64,000 bases of DNA from a virus. The notes under the pieces were generated by a model. It searched no databases, had not been told where the DNA came from, and worked only from the letters and a program-made list of their open reading frames with translations. The position numbers were made by a program, and so were the translations under genes. The stretch is from positions 1 through 64,000 of the IMG/VR virus record IMGVR_UViG_3300042319_002777; one strand, written 5' to 3'. This document shows, one piece after another, positions 39,772-47,311 of the stretch (its first letter is position 1; each line of letters starts with the position of its first letter).

Positions 39772-39984
39772 ATGCGAGTCCTGATTGATTCTGAGCAAGA
39801 AGCGGCCTTGATTGAGCGGCGGCTTCGCGCCGTTCACCACTGCCTGGGGCCTTTGGTTGAGATCGAGGTTTGTCTGCCCGATGGCCGGCGCCTGCTTTCG
39901 CCCCGCGGCGGACTCTCCCCGGCCGCCCGCTGCGCCTCACTCAACGAGCGAATGGAGGAGAGGCTGAGCGGGTGTGAGGTGTGA
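39772..39984 (+). CDS. small hypothetical protein (70 aa)
   Basis: ATG 39772 (MRVLIDSEQEAALIERRLRA) opens 70 residues with helix and a short beta part (LVEIEVCLPDGRR). It is divergent from recT and directly abuts the convergent XRE regulator, its stop ending one base before that gene's stop. A small early regulator would fit but is unproven. The region 39531-39771 holds no other gene and presumably the divergent promoters. Confidence 0.5.
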   Translation: MRVLIDSEQEAALIERRLRAVHHCLGPLVEIEVCLPDGRRLLSPRGGLSPAARCASLNERMEERLSGCEV

Positions 39985-40740
39985 TCAGTCCCTCGGGAGC
40001 CGGTAAAGGCGCTCCCTCACATCAGCCGGATCAATCGGCCCGTCACCGTCCAGGGCCCCCAGCATCGCCCCCAGAACTGGAAGTTCCTGATCCAGATCGC
40101 CCCCGGAGTAGACCTCAAAGCCCACGACCACAGACCGCAGGCGCTGCCGGCGCCTCTCCTCGGTCACCCCGTAGGCGGTCAGCGCCTGCTCCAGGGCGTC
40201 GCCGATCGTCACCTTCCGGTCCCTGGCCCAGGCCTGCACGATGCGGCTGAGGTTGGCCGAGAGGCGGCGGGCTTCCATATCGCTGATCCCACCCTCTTCC
40301 AATGACTCCGGCACCAGGCGGCCAATCCAAACTTGGTAGAGCCCTCCTGCGTCGAGGGGATCGTGACTCCCAGGGTGGCGCAGGCAGAACGGTTCCGCGG
40401 GCAGCCCCAGGGTGCTGGGGATCGGGCCAAAGTCGGGCAGATCGTCCACGGCTTGGCAGCTGATCCCAGCGGCCTGAGCAAGCCTCAGATTCACCTGGGC
40501 TAAGGCGTCGATTGTCTGGGGGCCCGCCTTTTTGAGTTGCCCGGTGCGCAGATACGAAACCTGGCTGGTGCTCAACCATGTCATTCCCCAGGGGTTCGCC
40601 CATTGCGAGAGCTTGACCAGCTGCTCGTGCGTGAGGCCGTTCCGAGCCAACAGCATCCGCACCCCCCGACTAAAAACGGCGATCCCACCCGCCAGGCGGT
40701 CCAGGCCATGTTCGGAGCTTGCGTAATCGGATCGAGCCAT
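39985..40740 (-). CDS. XRE-family (cI-like) transcription regulator (251 aa)
   Basis: ATG 40740 (MARSDYASSEH). A helix-turn-helix near residues 25-80: LLARNGLTHEQLVKLSQW, then STSQVSYLRTGQLKKAGPQT. The C-terminal 150 residues are helical with a divergent, non-peptidase look (no Ser-Lys dyad visible), so self-cleavage like lambda CI is not evident. As the only HTH regulator of this size beside the recombination operon, it is the best repressor candidate. Confidence 0.7.
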   Translation of the reverse strand: MARSDYASSEHGLDRLAGGIAVFSRGVRMLLARNGLTHEQLVKLSQWANPWGMTWLSTSQVSYLRTGQLKKAGPQTIDALAQVNLRLAQAAGISCQAVDDLPDFGPIPSTLGLPAEPFCLRHPGSHDPLDAGGLYQVWIGRLVPESLEEGGISDMEARRLSANLSRIVQAWARDRKVTIGDALEQALTAYGVTEERRRQRLRSVVVGFEVYSGGDLDQELPVLGAMLGALDGDGPIDPADVRERLYRLPRD

Positions 40741-40789
40741 TGCCTGTGCCTGTTCGTTCCTGCATCGTCGGCGAAAGGCTACAGCAATG

Positions 40790-40809
40790 GCAGATTTTCG
40801 CGCAGATTT
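40790..40809. promoter_or_regulatory. direct repeat GCAGATTT, operator candidate for the XRE gene
   Basis: GCAGATTT occurs at 40790-40797 and 40802-40809, 12 bp apart, about 50-70 bp upstream of the regulator start. Possible autoregulatory site; no clear -10/-35 seen. Confidence 0.35.
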
Positions 40810-40816
40810 ACAGCAG

Positions 40817-40855
40817 AAAACCCCCGTCAACCAGCGAAGCCAACCGGGGGTCTTC
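40817..40855 (-). terminator. second hairpin terminator after cyAbrB
   Basis: Reverse strand: ACCCCCG (40851-40845) pairs with CGGGGGT (40826-40820) and continues TTTTCT. It lies downstream of the stronger hairpin at 40894-40921. Confidence 0.55.
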
Positions 40856-40893
40856 TGGGTGGCAAGCCACCGCAGGAATTCTACAGGGCAGCG

Positions 40894-40921
40894 AAAAAAA
40901 GGGGAGGCACTGGGGCCTCCC
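40894..40921 (-). terminator. Rho-independent terminator of cyAbrB
   Basis: Reverse strand: GGGAGGC, 6-nt loop, GCCTCCC, then C and seven T. A textbook intrinsic terminator 31 nt after the cyAbrB stop. Confidence 0.8.
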
Positions 40922-40952
40922 TTGCTTCTGTCTGAACAGGGTTTGCCGGGGC

Positions 40953-41363
40953 TTAGTCGTCGCTATCGCCTGCGCCGATGGGCACCAGGCGGACCTGCTT
41001 GCGGCCCAGTTTGATCTCGAACTCGTCGCCGGGTTCCAGGCCGAGCATGGCGGTGTAGGCCTTGCCGACCATCAGGTTCCCGTTGAACTGCACCTTGGTG
41101 GTGAAACTCAGCTTGCGGCCGGGCTTGCCGGGACCCGAGGAGTCGCCGCCAAAGCCCACGCCCTTGGCTTCCAGCAGGGCCTCATAGAAGGCGGTGAAAT
41201 TGAGGCGCTCGGTGCCGTCCTTCTTGATGCTGACGTAGCCGGTGGAGCGGACCAGATCGCTCTTTGAAGCATCGCCCAGCTCCTTGACCTTGGCGAGGAG
41301 GTCAGCGCCGACCAGGGGGGCAGACGCTGCGGTTGCAGCGGGGGCGGAAGGGGTTGCGGTCAT
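40953..41363 (-). CDS. cyAbrB-type transcription regulator (136 aa)
   Basis: ATG 41363 (MTATPSAPAATAASA). Residues 30-80 contain GDASKSDLVRSTGYVSIKKD and LNFTAFYEALLEAKG, and residues 88-128 contain GRKLSFTTKVQFNGNLMVG and GLEPGDEFEIKLGRK. This two-part layout with a C-terminal swapped-hairpin domain is found in cyanobacterial cyAbrB proteins, which control carbon/nitrogen genes and bind DNA broadly. A phage copy may reprogramme host transcription or act as its own regulator. It has its own promoter and double terminator. Confidence 0.85.
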   Translation of the reverse strand: MTATPSAPAATAASAPLVGADLLAKVKELGDASKSDLVRSTGYVSIKKDGTERLNFTAFYEALLEAKGVGFGGDSSGPGKPGRKLSFTTKVQFNGNLMVGKAYTAMLGLEPGDEFEIKLGRKQVRLVPIGAGDSDD

Positions 41364-41373
41364 TGCAGAATCA

Positions 41374-41423
41374 GATTGCCTAAGCAATACTAATCTTACT
41401 CTGCACCAAAGCAACAGGCAATC
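41374..41423 (-). promoter_or_regulatory. cyAbrB promoter flanked by GATTGCC/GGCAATC
   Basis: Reverse strand TTGCTT (41414-41409), 16-bp spacer, TAGTAT (41392-41387), 24 nt before the cyAbrB ATG. A 7-bp inverted repeat, GATTGCC at 41374-41380 and GGCAATC at 41417-41423, brackets it and may be an operator. Confidence 0.5.
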
Positions 41424-41547
41424 ACCCTGGCTGCTCGTGATCTTCGGCGGGCTCCTCCTCTGCCGCCAGGGCTTCCACCCGCTCCAGCTCCTCCAACAGG
41501 GGCACCAAGGGCTCCACAAGGGGCCACAAATCGAGATCAATCTCCAC
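41422..41547 (-). CDS. small acidic hypothetical protein (41 aa)
   Basis: GTG 41547 gives 41 residues: EIDLDLWPLVEPLVPLLEEL and an acidic helix ending EDHEQPG. Length, GTG start and lack of overlap make it uncertain, but the helix looks natural and competing frames do not. Confidence 0.4.
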   Translation of the reverse strand: MEIDLDLWPLVEPLVPLLEELERVEALAAEEEPAEDHEQPG

Positions 41548-41637
41548 GGCAAAATCCGCAAGGAAGCCACATACTGCCCGAGCGGATGATGGTGGCGCTG
41601 ATTGGCGCGGCGGATCAGCGGCGGAAGGGATCAGCGT

Positions 41638-41805
41638 TCACCAATCCCCCAGGCGGCAGCAGCGCACCACGGCGGCACGGCGCCCTAGGCCGGTGAGTTC
41701 CTGGGCTGAGGCGATGGCGTGGGCTCGGCTGGTGGCCACGAGATCGAGGGTCACCGGGCCGGCAGGGGTGGGCAGGGTGACGCGGTAGGGGAGGGGTTCA
41801 GGCAT
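41638..41805 (-). CDS. small hypothetical protein (55 aa)
   Basis: ATG 41805 overlaps the upstream gene by 8 nt. The 55-residue product MPEPLPYRVTLPTPAGPVTL...RAHAIASAQELTG looks like the compact small phage proteins that carry a beta hairpin then a helix. No function known. Confidence 0.55.
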   Translation of the reverse strand: MPEPLPYRVTLPTPAGPVTLDLVATSRAHAIASAQELTGLGRRAAVVRCCRLGDW

Positions 41806-41998
41806 CAACCCGCCAGGCTTGTGCGGCGCCTTGATCGGTCAGGCGGCTGGGGTGGAGGTCCGTGGTTTCAATCGGGCCTGGCTGGCTGAATCCCCGCTGG
41901 GCTTCATCAGTGGCGGCGCGGTGGTGGGCACGCTTCAGAGTTGCGGGATCCTCGTGCCAGTAGACGCAGGAGCCGCGGCGGAAGAAGAAGTAGGCCAT
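41798..41998 (-). CDS. small hypothetical protein (66 aa)
   Basis: ATG 41998 (MAYFFFRRGSCVYWHEDPAT). A 66-residue protein with an aromatic, positively charged start. It belongs to a string of small reverse-strand genes upstream of cyAbrB. No family recognised. Confidence 0.55.
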   Translation of the reverse strand: MAYFFFRRGSCVYWHEDPATLKRAHHRAATDEAQRGFSQPGPIETTDLHPSRLTDQGAAQAWRVDA

Positions 41999-42052
41999 GG
42001 GCGGGATGCAGTGGGGATGGGTTACCGGGCAAGCCCCGGCGGGGCGTGGGGG

Positions 42053-42202
42053 TCAGTCCTTGGCGCTTGGGAGCACTGGTCGCCAGATATGGAGCTTGAT
42101 TGGCGGGCGGCCCACCCATGGAGCGGTCATCCATGCAGGCCGTGGGCGCTGGTCAAAATCCGCAGCAGTCGCCGGGGTCTTGATGTATTTGGTCGTGGTC
42201 AC
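42053..42202 (-). CDS. small hypothetical protein (49 aa), GTG start
   Basis: GTG 42202 opens 49 residues: TTTKYIKTPATAADFDQRPR, then WMTAPWVGRPPIKLHIWRP. Trp/Pro-rich with no low-complexity artefact. An internal ATG would leave 25 residues. It lies in the same reverse string as its neighbours. Confidence 0.5.
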   Translation of the reverse strand: MTTTKYIKTPATAADFDQRPRPAWMTAPWVGRPPIKLHIWRPVLPSAKD

Positions 42203-42264
42203 GGAAGGGGTTTCGCTGGTTGACGGTGGCCGGATTGGGTGCGGCTCCGGCGGGCCGCGCTAGA

Positions 42265-42453
42265 TCAGGCCAGCAGCCGCCGCACCCGCCAGCGCTTGCA
42301 GCCCAGCTGGTCGGCGATGCGTTGCTGGCTGAGCCCAGAGCGGTGCCAGCGGCGGGCCCGCTCGCGATCGGTTTCAAGGAACCAGGCGATCACCGCCAGG
42401 ATGATCAACAAGGGCACGGCGGCCCAGAACAGGATGCAGGAGATGGAGGCCAT
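42265..42453 (-). CDS. membrane-anchored helix-turn-helix miniprotein (62 aa)
   Basis: ATG 42453. Residues 3-28 are a transmembrane helix (CILFWAAVPLLIILAVIAWF); residues 30-62 read ERARRWHRSGLSQQRIADQL and then GCKRWRVRRLLA, a resolvase-type helix-turn-helix. A DNA-binding domain tethered to the membrane in 62 residues is unusual. The region 42454-42722 holds no other gene. Confidence 0.6.
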   Translation of the reverse strand: MASISCILFWAAVPLLIILAVIAWFLETDRERARRWHRSGLSQQRIADQLGCKRWRVRRLLA

Positions 42454-42681
42454 GGTTCGGATTGCAATGGGGCGGGGTGCTCCGGGGCCTCTCAGGGCCT
42501 CGCCGGAGCGGTTGCTGCGTGGCTGGCTCGAAAGGCCATCACCACCCCAGAACAATAGGGGCAGAATTGGGTAACTGGCAACAGGTGCGGCCTCGCTTCC
42601 CTGAGATCGCCCTTCCTGCCCTGATTCTCGGGTATTGCGGTTTGTTAAGCAAGTAATCCAGGGCCATGTCGTAGCCCATTC

Positions 42682-42700
42682 AGGTCTGGACAGGCATAAT
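42682..42700 (+). promoter_or_regulatory. promoter candidate with overlapping palindrome, gene at 42723
   Basis: CATAAT at 42695-42700 is a good -10 box 23 nt before ATG 42723. Immediately upstream, AGGTCTGGACAGG resembles the palindrome CCTGTCTGAACAGG found near other regulatory genes. No clear -35 box. Confidence 0.4.
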
Positions 42701-42722
42701 TGGGGGGACCAGCACCGATCCC

Positions 42723-43052
42723 ATGACCAAAGCCACTCCCTTTGCTGAAGACCTGGACGACGACCAAGAGGACGAGGGCCCGTCTGAGGCCGTAGCCGAG
42801 GTTCTAGACCTGGCTGCTGAGCGGCTTGACCTTGCCGGTTTCATTGAGCTGGCCCTGTTCTCGGTCCACACCGTCACCGTCGAGCTGAGCGAACAACTGG
42901 AGGAGGGAGACGAAATCGGCGCCCCAGTGATGGCCGCCTCCGTGGCCACTCTGGAGCGCCTGCAGATCGCCTCCGAAATTCTGGCCGGCGTTGACTTTGG
43001 GGATGGCCCCGAGGAATTCGAAAGTGGCGCCGTGCTGGCGCTGGCCGCCTGA
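42723..43052 (+). CDS. acidic hypothetical protein (109 aa)
   Basis: A single forward gene between two reverse-strand operons, with its own promoter and terminator. The 109-residue product is strongly acidic (DLDDDQEDEGPSEA) and helical. Acidic, free-standing, early-type small proteins can be DNA mimics or protein inhibitors; this is only a possibility. Confidence 0.6.
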   Translation: MTKATPFAEDLDDDQEDEGPSEAVAEVLDLAAERLDLAGFIELALFSVHTVTVELSEQLEEGDEIGAPVMAASVATLERLQIASEILAGVDFGDGPEEFESGAVLALAA

Positions 43053-43080
43053 TCACCTGTCTGAACGGCAGCTACGCCGC

Positions 43081-43104
43081 AGGGGCCCCACTGGGGCCCT
43101 TTTT
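43081..43104 (+). terminator. Rho-independent terminator after the gene at 42723
   Basis: GGGCCCC, 3-nt loop, GGGGCCC, then TTTTT. It lies 28 nt after the stop of the acidic gene and separates it from the convergent methylase gene. Confidence 0.8.
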
Positions 43105-43120
43105 GCTGTCAGATTGGCGC

Positions 43121-44089
43121 CTATAGGTGCGGCGGAGCTGCAACGGCCCGAGCCCGCTCCAGCTCCAACACCCGAGCCAGGGGGATCATGGCCACCTGAG
43201 GCACCACGGCATTGCCCAGCGCCTTTAGCCTGTCCACCCGACCGGATAGCCCATCATCTCCTCGACAAAGGACGGGTTCAGATAGGTAGCTGCGCCAGTC
43301 GGGAGACAGTCGGGCAATCGCTGCGGGCCATGCCGCTCCGCTGCCTCCCAGTTCGTCCGGCCTTTCCAGTCGCTGGCGCATGGGGTCAGGAGTTGAACTG
43401 CCACCGTCAGAGGTATTTGCAAGTCCTGCCCAGTCGCTGCATGTTCCAGTTGCCGCCGCCGCCAATTCTCCACGTTGCCGCTCTGCTTCGCCTCTCCTGC
43501 GTTTGGCGTCGGCAGCATCCGCCCGACCACCGTCTCTAGATTCGGAAACCGATCGCCCTCGATGTTGCCCCTGCTGTTGACCGGCGCTGCCATGGCTGAG
43601 CATGTCCTGGGAGTAGGCAACGCACCACCACCTGTCCCGCTGATGGCAGGCACCCACAGCCGCTGCCGGTATGCACGCCCATTCCGCGTCATACCCTGCC
43701 TCGGCCAGCGCTCCGAGAACGTCGTCCATTCCTCGGTAAGTGATCGCTGCGACGTTCTCCAGGACGATGTAGCGCGGTCCCACCAGGCGAACGATTCTGA
43801 GCAGTTCGTAGAACAGGCCCGATCGGCTGCCAGCCAGGCCGGCACCCTTTCCTGCTTGGCTGATGTCCTGGCATGGGAATCCACCGCAAACAATGTCGGC
43901 TGAATTGGGGGGGGGTTGGAAGGTGCAGATGTCATCGTGAATGGGAACGGTGGGCCAGTGTTTGGAAAGGATGCGCTGGCAGAACGGCTCACGCTCCACA
44001 AACGCCACGGTTTCAATGCCGCCCAGCCAGCGAGCGGCGAGGCTAAGGCCGCCGATGCCTGAAAACGTGTCAATCATGCGGAGGGTCAT
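43121..44089 (-). CDS. dcm: DNA (cytosine-5) methyltransferase (322 aa)
   Basis: Motif I DTFSGIGGLSLA (residues 7-18), motif IV GGFPCQDIS with the catalytic Cys (about 69-77), motif VI ENVAAI and motif X ALGNAVVPQVA near the C-terminus are all present. The target-recognition region (about 170-270) is variable. No partner nuclease is visible, so it probably protects phage DNA from host restriction. A second reading frame over the same DNA also looks coding. It abuts the RusA gene. Confidence 0.85.
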   Translation of the reverse strand: MTLRMIDTFSGIGGLSLAARWLGGIETVAFVEREPFCQRILSKHWPTVPIHDDICTFQPPPNSADIVCGGFPCQDISQAGKGAGLAGSRSGLFYELLRIVRLVGPRYIVLENVAAITYRGMDDVLGALAEAGYDAEWACIPAAAVGACHQRDRWWCVAYSQDMLSHGSAGQQQGQHRGRSVSESRDGGRADAADAKRRRGEAERQRGELAAAATGTCSDWAGLANTSDGGSSTPDPMRQRLERPDELGGSGAAWPAAIARLSPDWRSYLSEPVLCRGDDGLSGRVDRLKALGNAVVPQVAMIPLARVLELERARAVAAPPHL

Positions 44090-44671
44090 TCACCCTCCCC
44101 CCAACGGAATCACCGTGATCAGCGCCCCCGGCCGTTCGTCGCCGACGCACCAGCGCTTGTCACAACTTCCGCCGACGATTCTGGCGTCATCTTCATAGGC
44201 CAAGCGGCTCAGTGCGTCTTCGGTAGATCGCTGGAGTTTGCTGTAGTCCGGCTTGACGCAGTGGAACAGCGGGGCTTCGCGGCTGGTGGCACTGACCAGG
44301 GATGGATTTAAGGGCTTCAGGGTGCCGTCCCTGCGGTAGTGGTTCGCGGGTCGTTGAAACAGGAACACCGCCGACATGCGCACCGGCCCCTGCATCAGGG
44401 GCACCTTCGCCGCAATGGCTTCAAGAGCCACCAGCTCACGCCAGGGCTTCACGTTGCGACAGGACTCCCGCATCCCCCCGTTCGGTAGCCAGTCCTTCGA
44501 GCCTTGCGGCGCCGGCGCCATCCCTTCCACCCGAAAGGTGACGCTCTGTGGCCCTGTAAGGCCGTCCTGCCCTGCTCCCGCGCCCTCCCCACCAGAAAGC
44601 CCCTGAAAGCCCGCTGTGGCCGATTCTCCCCGGCGCCGGTGGCGATCCCGACAGGCATTGGCGGTGGTCAC
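44090..44671 (-). CDS. rusA: RusA-family Holliday-junction resolvase (193 aa)
   Basis: ATG 44671 overlaps the upstream stop by 4 nt. After a 40-residue Gly/Arg-rich lead, the RusA fold appears: VEGMAPAPQGSKDW, a strand VRMSAVFLFQRP, and then KPDYSKLQRSTEDALSRLAY with DDARIVGG, the family's Lys-Pro-Asp...Asp...Asp-Asp acidic set. It would resolve recombination intermediates from RecE/RecT-type recombination. Confidence 0.85.
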   Translation of the reverse strand: MTTANACRDRHRRRGESATAGFQGLSGGEGAGAGQDGLTGPQSVTFRVEGMAPAPQGSKDWLPNGGMRESCRNVKPWRELVALEAIAAKVPLMQGPVRMSAVFLFQRPANHYRRDGTLKPLNPSLVSATSREAPLFHCVKPDYSKLQRSTEDALSRLAYEDDARIVGGSCDKRWCVGDERPGALITVIPLGGG

Positions 44672-45327
44672 GCTGCGCCTCCCTGCAGGGAGTAGCGCCG
44701 CAGGGTGCGCTCCATGTCCACGGCATCAACCCAGGCGCCGAGGGCCTCGTCCGCCGGCTTGGCCTCCAGTTTCACCGCACCATCGGCAGCGGCCCACACC
44801 ACCACCGCCTTGGCTAGCGGGATTCCCGAGTCCGCCATGGCTGCCACCGCGGCGCCCAGCTCCGCCCATGGCGCCAGCGGGTGAATCCGATCGTCCGGGC
44901 CACTCCAGATCGCCAGCAACCCCAGGCCGCCGTCATCAAACCGCACCGCCAGGTCCACGGTGGTGGCCGCTTCCTGCCTGAGCACCGCCACGTGCAGCAG
45001 GGAGCCCACCACCTCGATCCGCTGCCAGAAGGCGTGGCCCACCAGGGCCTCCACCGCCGGGCGGGCCGGATTGAAGCTCGTGGAGGTTGGCGCCCATGCC
45101 GTTCCGGCGGCGGCCGGGCCCCACAGGCTCCGGGCGCGGCTGGCTATCGCCGCCCGGCACAACCGGCAGCGCTCTGGGGCTCCAGGCTGCGAGGGAAAGG
45201 CCGCCGCCACGATCCCGCGGGCGGGCATCAGCACCTGCATCCCCCGGTCAGGGTGCCAGTACAGGCCATCGGCAGGCTCGGGCACTGCGTCGCCAACAAG
45301 CCAGCCATCGCAAGAGGTCACCGTCAT
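44668..45327 (-). CDS. hypothetical protein with a degenerate nuclease-like fold (219 aa)
   Basis: The C-terminal 130 residues follow the PD-(D/E)XK order seen in RecB/Cas4-like proteins: TVDLAVRFDDGGLGLLAIWS, then a helix ELGAAVAAMADSG and a strand AVVVWAAADG. The expected catalytic Lys of ExK is missing. The N-terminus has CRLCRAAIASR, a possible metal knuckle. It may bind DNA without cutting it. Confidence 0.5.
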   Translation of the reverse strand: MTVTSCDGWLVGDAVPEPADGLYWHPDRGMQVLMPARGIVAAAFPSQPGAPERCRLCRAAIASRARSLWGPAAAGTAWAPTSTSFNPARPAVEALVGHAFWQRIEVVGSLLHVAVLRQEAATTVDLAVRFDDGGLGLLAIWSGPDDRIHPLAPWAELGAAVAAMADSGIPLAKAVVVWAAADGAVKLEAKPADEALGAWVDAVDMERTLRRYSLQGGAA

Positions 45328-46064
45328 GGGGTCACCTCCAGAGCCACAGCAGCCTGGGCCTGCTCAAGCAACTCGGCCGCCTGCTGAGCATTAAGCAGCG
45401 CCCAACCTTGGGACACGGCGCAGACCTCAAGCGGAAACCTGCCCCGCAAGCAGCGCTCAAACCAGGTACGGCCCTGGGCCAGCTCGGCATCACTGAGGGT
45501 CTGGGCCTGCGGCTCGGGATCGAGGCGCCCAAAACAATCCTGGTCCCTTTGCCAGACTGGCGCGAGAACATGGCCACGGGCCTCAAGAGCATCCAAAGAC
45601 GCGGCAACTCGATCAAGGTGTTCCGCCAGCCGCTCAGCTGTCCACGGCTCTGGCTGGGCCTCAGGGAGGCGCCGGACCACTTGCCGTTCCGGCGGCGGCG
45701 GCCCTGTGTCGTGGAACCGATCCGGCTCCGCCATCCGCTCGGCCAGGTCAGGCCGTGGCCCCCGCGTCAGGATCGCCTCATCCTGGTTCACGTCTCGGCC
45801 GCGCTCGTGTCGCACGATTCGGCAAACCGGGAACACATACCGCAGAAGCGCGACGTGCAGCGCCAGGTCTCGTGGGGCCTCCAGGTCCAACAGCCGCTGC
45901 CGAACCGCAAAATCCAGGGACTGAGGCGTGAAGCCGATTTTCGCCGCAGGGTGCAGGAGCCTCCAGGAGTTCGCCAAGTCGTCGTCACTGGGGGTTTTGA
46001 GCGTGGACACTGCGGCGCACAGGACTCCAATCGCCGGGGCCCAATCGTGGATGGTGATCGCCAT
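45324..46064 (-). CDS. hypothetical protein of the replication operon (246 aa)
   Basis: ATG 46064 shares a base with the initiator gene stop (TGATG). The 246-residue protein is helical, with a leucine-rich N-terminal domain (VRQRLLDLEAPRDLALHVALL) and a Pro-rich hinge before a second helical domain. The slot directly after an O-like initiator is where a helicase loader would be found, but no motif (no Walker A) supports that. Confidence 0.6.
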   Translation of the reverse strand: MAITIHDWAPAIGVLCAAVSTLKTPSDDDLANSWRLLHPAAKIGFTPQSLDFAVRQRLLDLEAPRDLALHVALLRYVFPVCRIVRHERGRDVNQDEAILTRGPRPDLAERMAEPDRFHDTGPPPPERQVVRRLPEAQPEPWTAERLAEHLDRVAASLDALEARGHVLAPVWQRDQDCFGRLDPEPQAQTLSDAELAQGRTWFERCLRGRFPLEVCAVSQGWALLNAQQAAELLEQAQAAVALEVTP

Positions 46065-47311
46065 CACGCCACCTCCGCCAGAGCCAGGCACCCGTGGCCT
46101 GCTGCCTGCTGCTGAGCCCGCGCCGCCTGCCTCCGCTCCTCCTCCTCGACCAGGGCGATGGCCCCCATCACCCGATCCCGCGTAGTGGGCTTGCCCCTAA
46201 ACCCGCTGCCCATAACCGGCGTGCCGGCCTTGGTGCCGTATTGCTGCCAGCGGTTGAAGTTCAGCCCCAGCCACCCAGGGCCCGAGACCCTCGCCGCGGC
46301 GCCCTCCTGCAGCTGCTCCCGCAGGATCTCCGTGCCGCCCTGCTGATGATCCTGGATTTTCTGGGCCTCGGTGAGCATTCCCTCCCAGGCCCGCTGCGTC
46401 CGCTTGGCCTTCGGGTTTCGCGCCGGCCAGAACGCGAGCAGTTCGCGAACCACCGGCAGCAGCGCCGCCGGAACATCCTCGTAGGCCGGCCTAAACCCAG
46501 CCTCGCGCTTCTGAGCCTGCGGCTTGACCGGGACGATCGCCTCAGGGTCTGGCGCCGGCTCCGGCGGTGGTTCGGGGCGGGGTCGCTGCTGCGGCTGCAC
46601 GGCTGTTGGGATGCTTGCAGGGGTGGTGCTCAAAACGGCTTCTGGAGGCCAAAAAAGTTCGGCGCCGTTAGTTGCTGCAACGGTTTTCGGCCGTGGAAGG
46701 GTGGTGACCGATCCCGTGGGCTCGGGGGGTGGCTGCGGGGCGACCGGAGGTTGCGGCTCGGGAATTGGGATCAGGAACCCAACCCGATCACGACACGGGC
46801 CAGCAGCGACGGCCTCGGGCCGGCGCTCCCCCCGCGCAGTGGGGGGTAAGGGGGGTTCATAGGTTTTCTTCTTCTTGTTCTTCTTCTCTTGATCTTCTTT
46901 ATGGGCACCTCCTGCCCTATCCCCATGCACCTCCTGCCCTATCCCTAGGGCACCTCCTGCCCTATCTAGATAGGGCACCTCCTGCCCTAGTGCATCTCCT
47001 GCCCTATCAACAAGGGCCCATGAAACGTCCCAGATCGTCAGCCGATAGCGGTTCGACGCCTTCCGCCCGCACTCCGCAAACGCATGCTCACGAACCAGCC
47101 AGCCTTTGCGCTCCATCCCCGCCAGCACGCCGCTAACCGATCGCCTGGACAAACAGGCCTCCTCGGCCAGTAGGGCCATTGATGGATGGATGTTTGGGTA
47201 GTGGCTCTGGAGGCACCACAGGATCGCCAGCTCTAGCGGTGTGGCCTGCCCTCTCAGCCAGTTGGGCAGGGCCGTGAATGAGGGCCGCTGGCCGATGTAC
47301 TCGGTTGTCAT
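46064..47311 (-). CDS. replication initiator, lambda O-like organisation (415 aa)
   Basis: ATG 47311 (MTTEYIGQRPSFTALPNWL). Residues 25-95 form a winged helix: PLELAILWCLQSHYPNIHPS, SMALLAEEACLSRRSVSGVLAGMERKGW (in two parts). Residues 100-150 are repetitive (DRAGDALGQEV, DRAGGALGIGQEV) and encoded by five DNA iterons, followed by a Lys-rich run. A Pro-rich linker and a helical C-terminal domain follow (PARNPKAKRTQRAWEGML). Initiators of this type bind iterons inside their own gene. Confidence 0.75.
   Translation of the reverse strand: MTTEYIGQRPSFTALPNWLRGQATPLELAILWCLQSHYPNIHPSMALLAEEACLSRRSVSGVLAGMERKGWLVREHAFAECGRKASNRYRLTIWDVSWALVDRAGDALGQEVPYLDRAGGALGIGQEVHGDRAGGAHKEDQEKKNKKKKTYEPPLPPTARGERRPEAVAAGPCRDRVGFLIPIPEPQPPVAPQPPPEPTGSVTTLPRPKTVAATNGAELFWPPEAVLSTTPASIPTAVQPQQRPRPEPPPEPAPDPEAIVPVKPQAQKREAGFRPAYEDVPAALLPVVRELLAFWPARNPKAKRTQRAWEGMLTEAQKIQDHQQGGTEILREQLQEGAAARVSGPGWLGLNFNRWQQYGTKAGTPVMGSGFRGKPTTRDRVMGAIALVEEEERRQAARAQQQAAGHGCLALAEVA
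46861..46902. other. pyrimidine/purine-asymmetric tract, possible unwinding element
   Basis: Forward strand is a run of TTC/TTG repeats (CTTCTTCTTGTTCTTCTTCT type), encoding the Lys/Glu/Asn run of the initiator. It lies directly beside the iterons, the same position as the A+T-rich tract of the lambda origin. Confidence 0.5.
46903..47007. repeat. five 18-bp dyad iterons inside the initiator gene, probable replication origin
   Basis: Copies start at 46903, 46925, 46948, 46973 and 46990; the best read TAGGGCACCTCCTGCCCTA. Each has TAGGGCA facing TGCCCTA around CCTCC, so each unit is itself an inverted repeat. Spacing is 17-25 bp. The array lies in coding sequence and next to the asymmetric tract. 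Confidence 0.65.

Noticed and set aside
42462-42656. Forward ORF in the intergenic region before 42723
   Set aside because: No ribosome binding site and an unnatural Gly/Arg/Ser start; it spans the divergent promoter region.
45087-46849. Long forward ORFs opposite the replication operon
   Set aside because: They are antisense shadows of the RusA-initiator operon, with Pro/Arg/Gly-rich composition and no junction overlaps.
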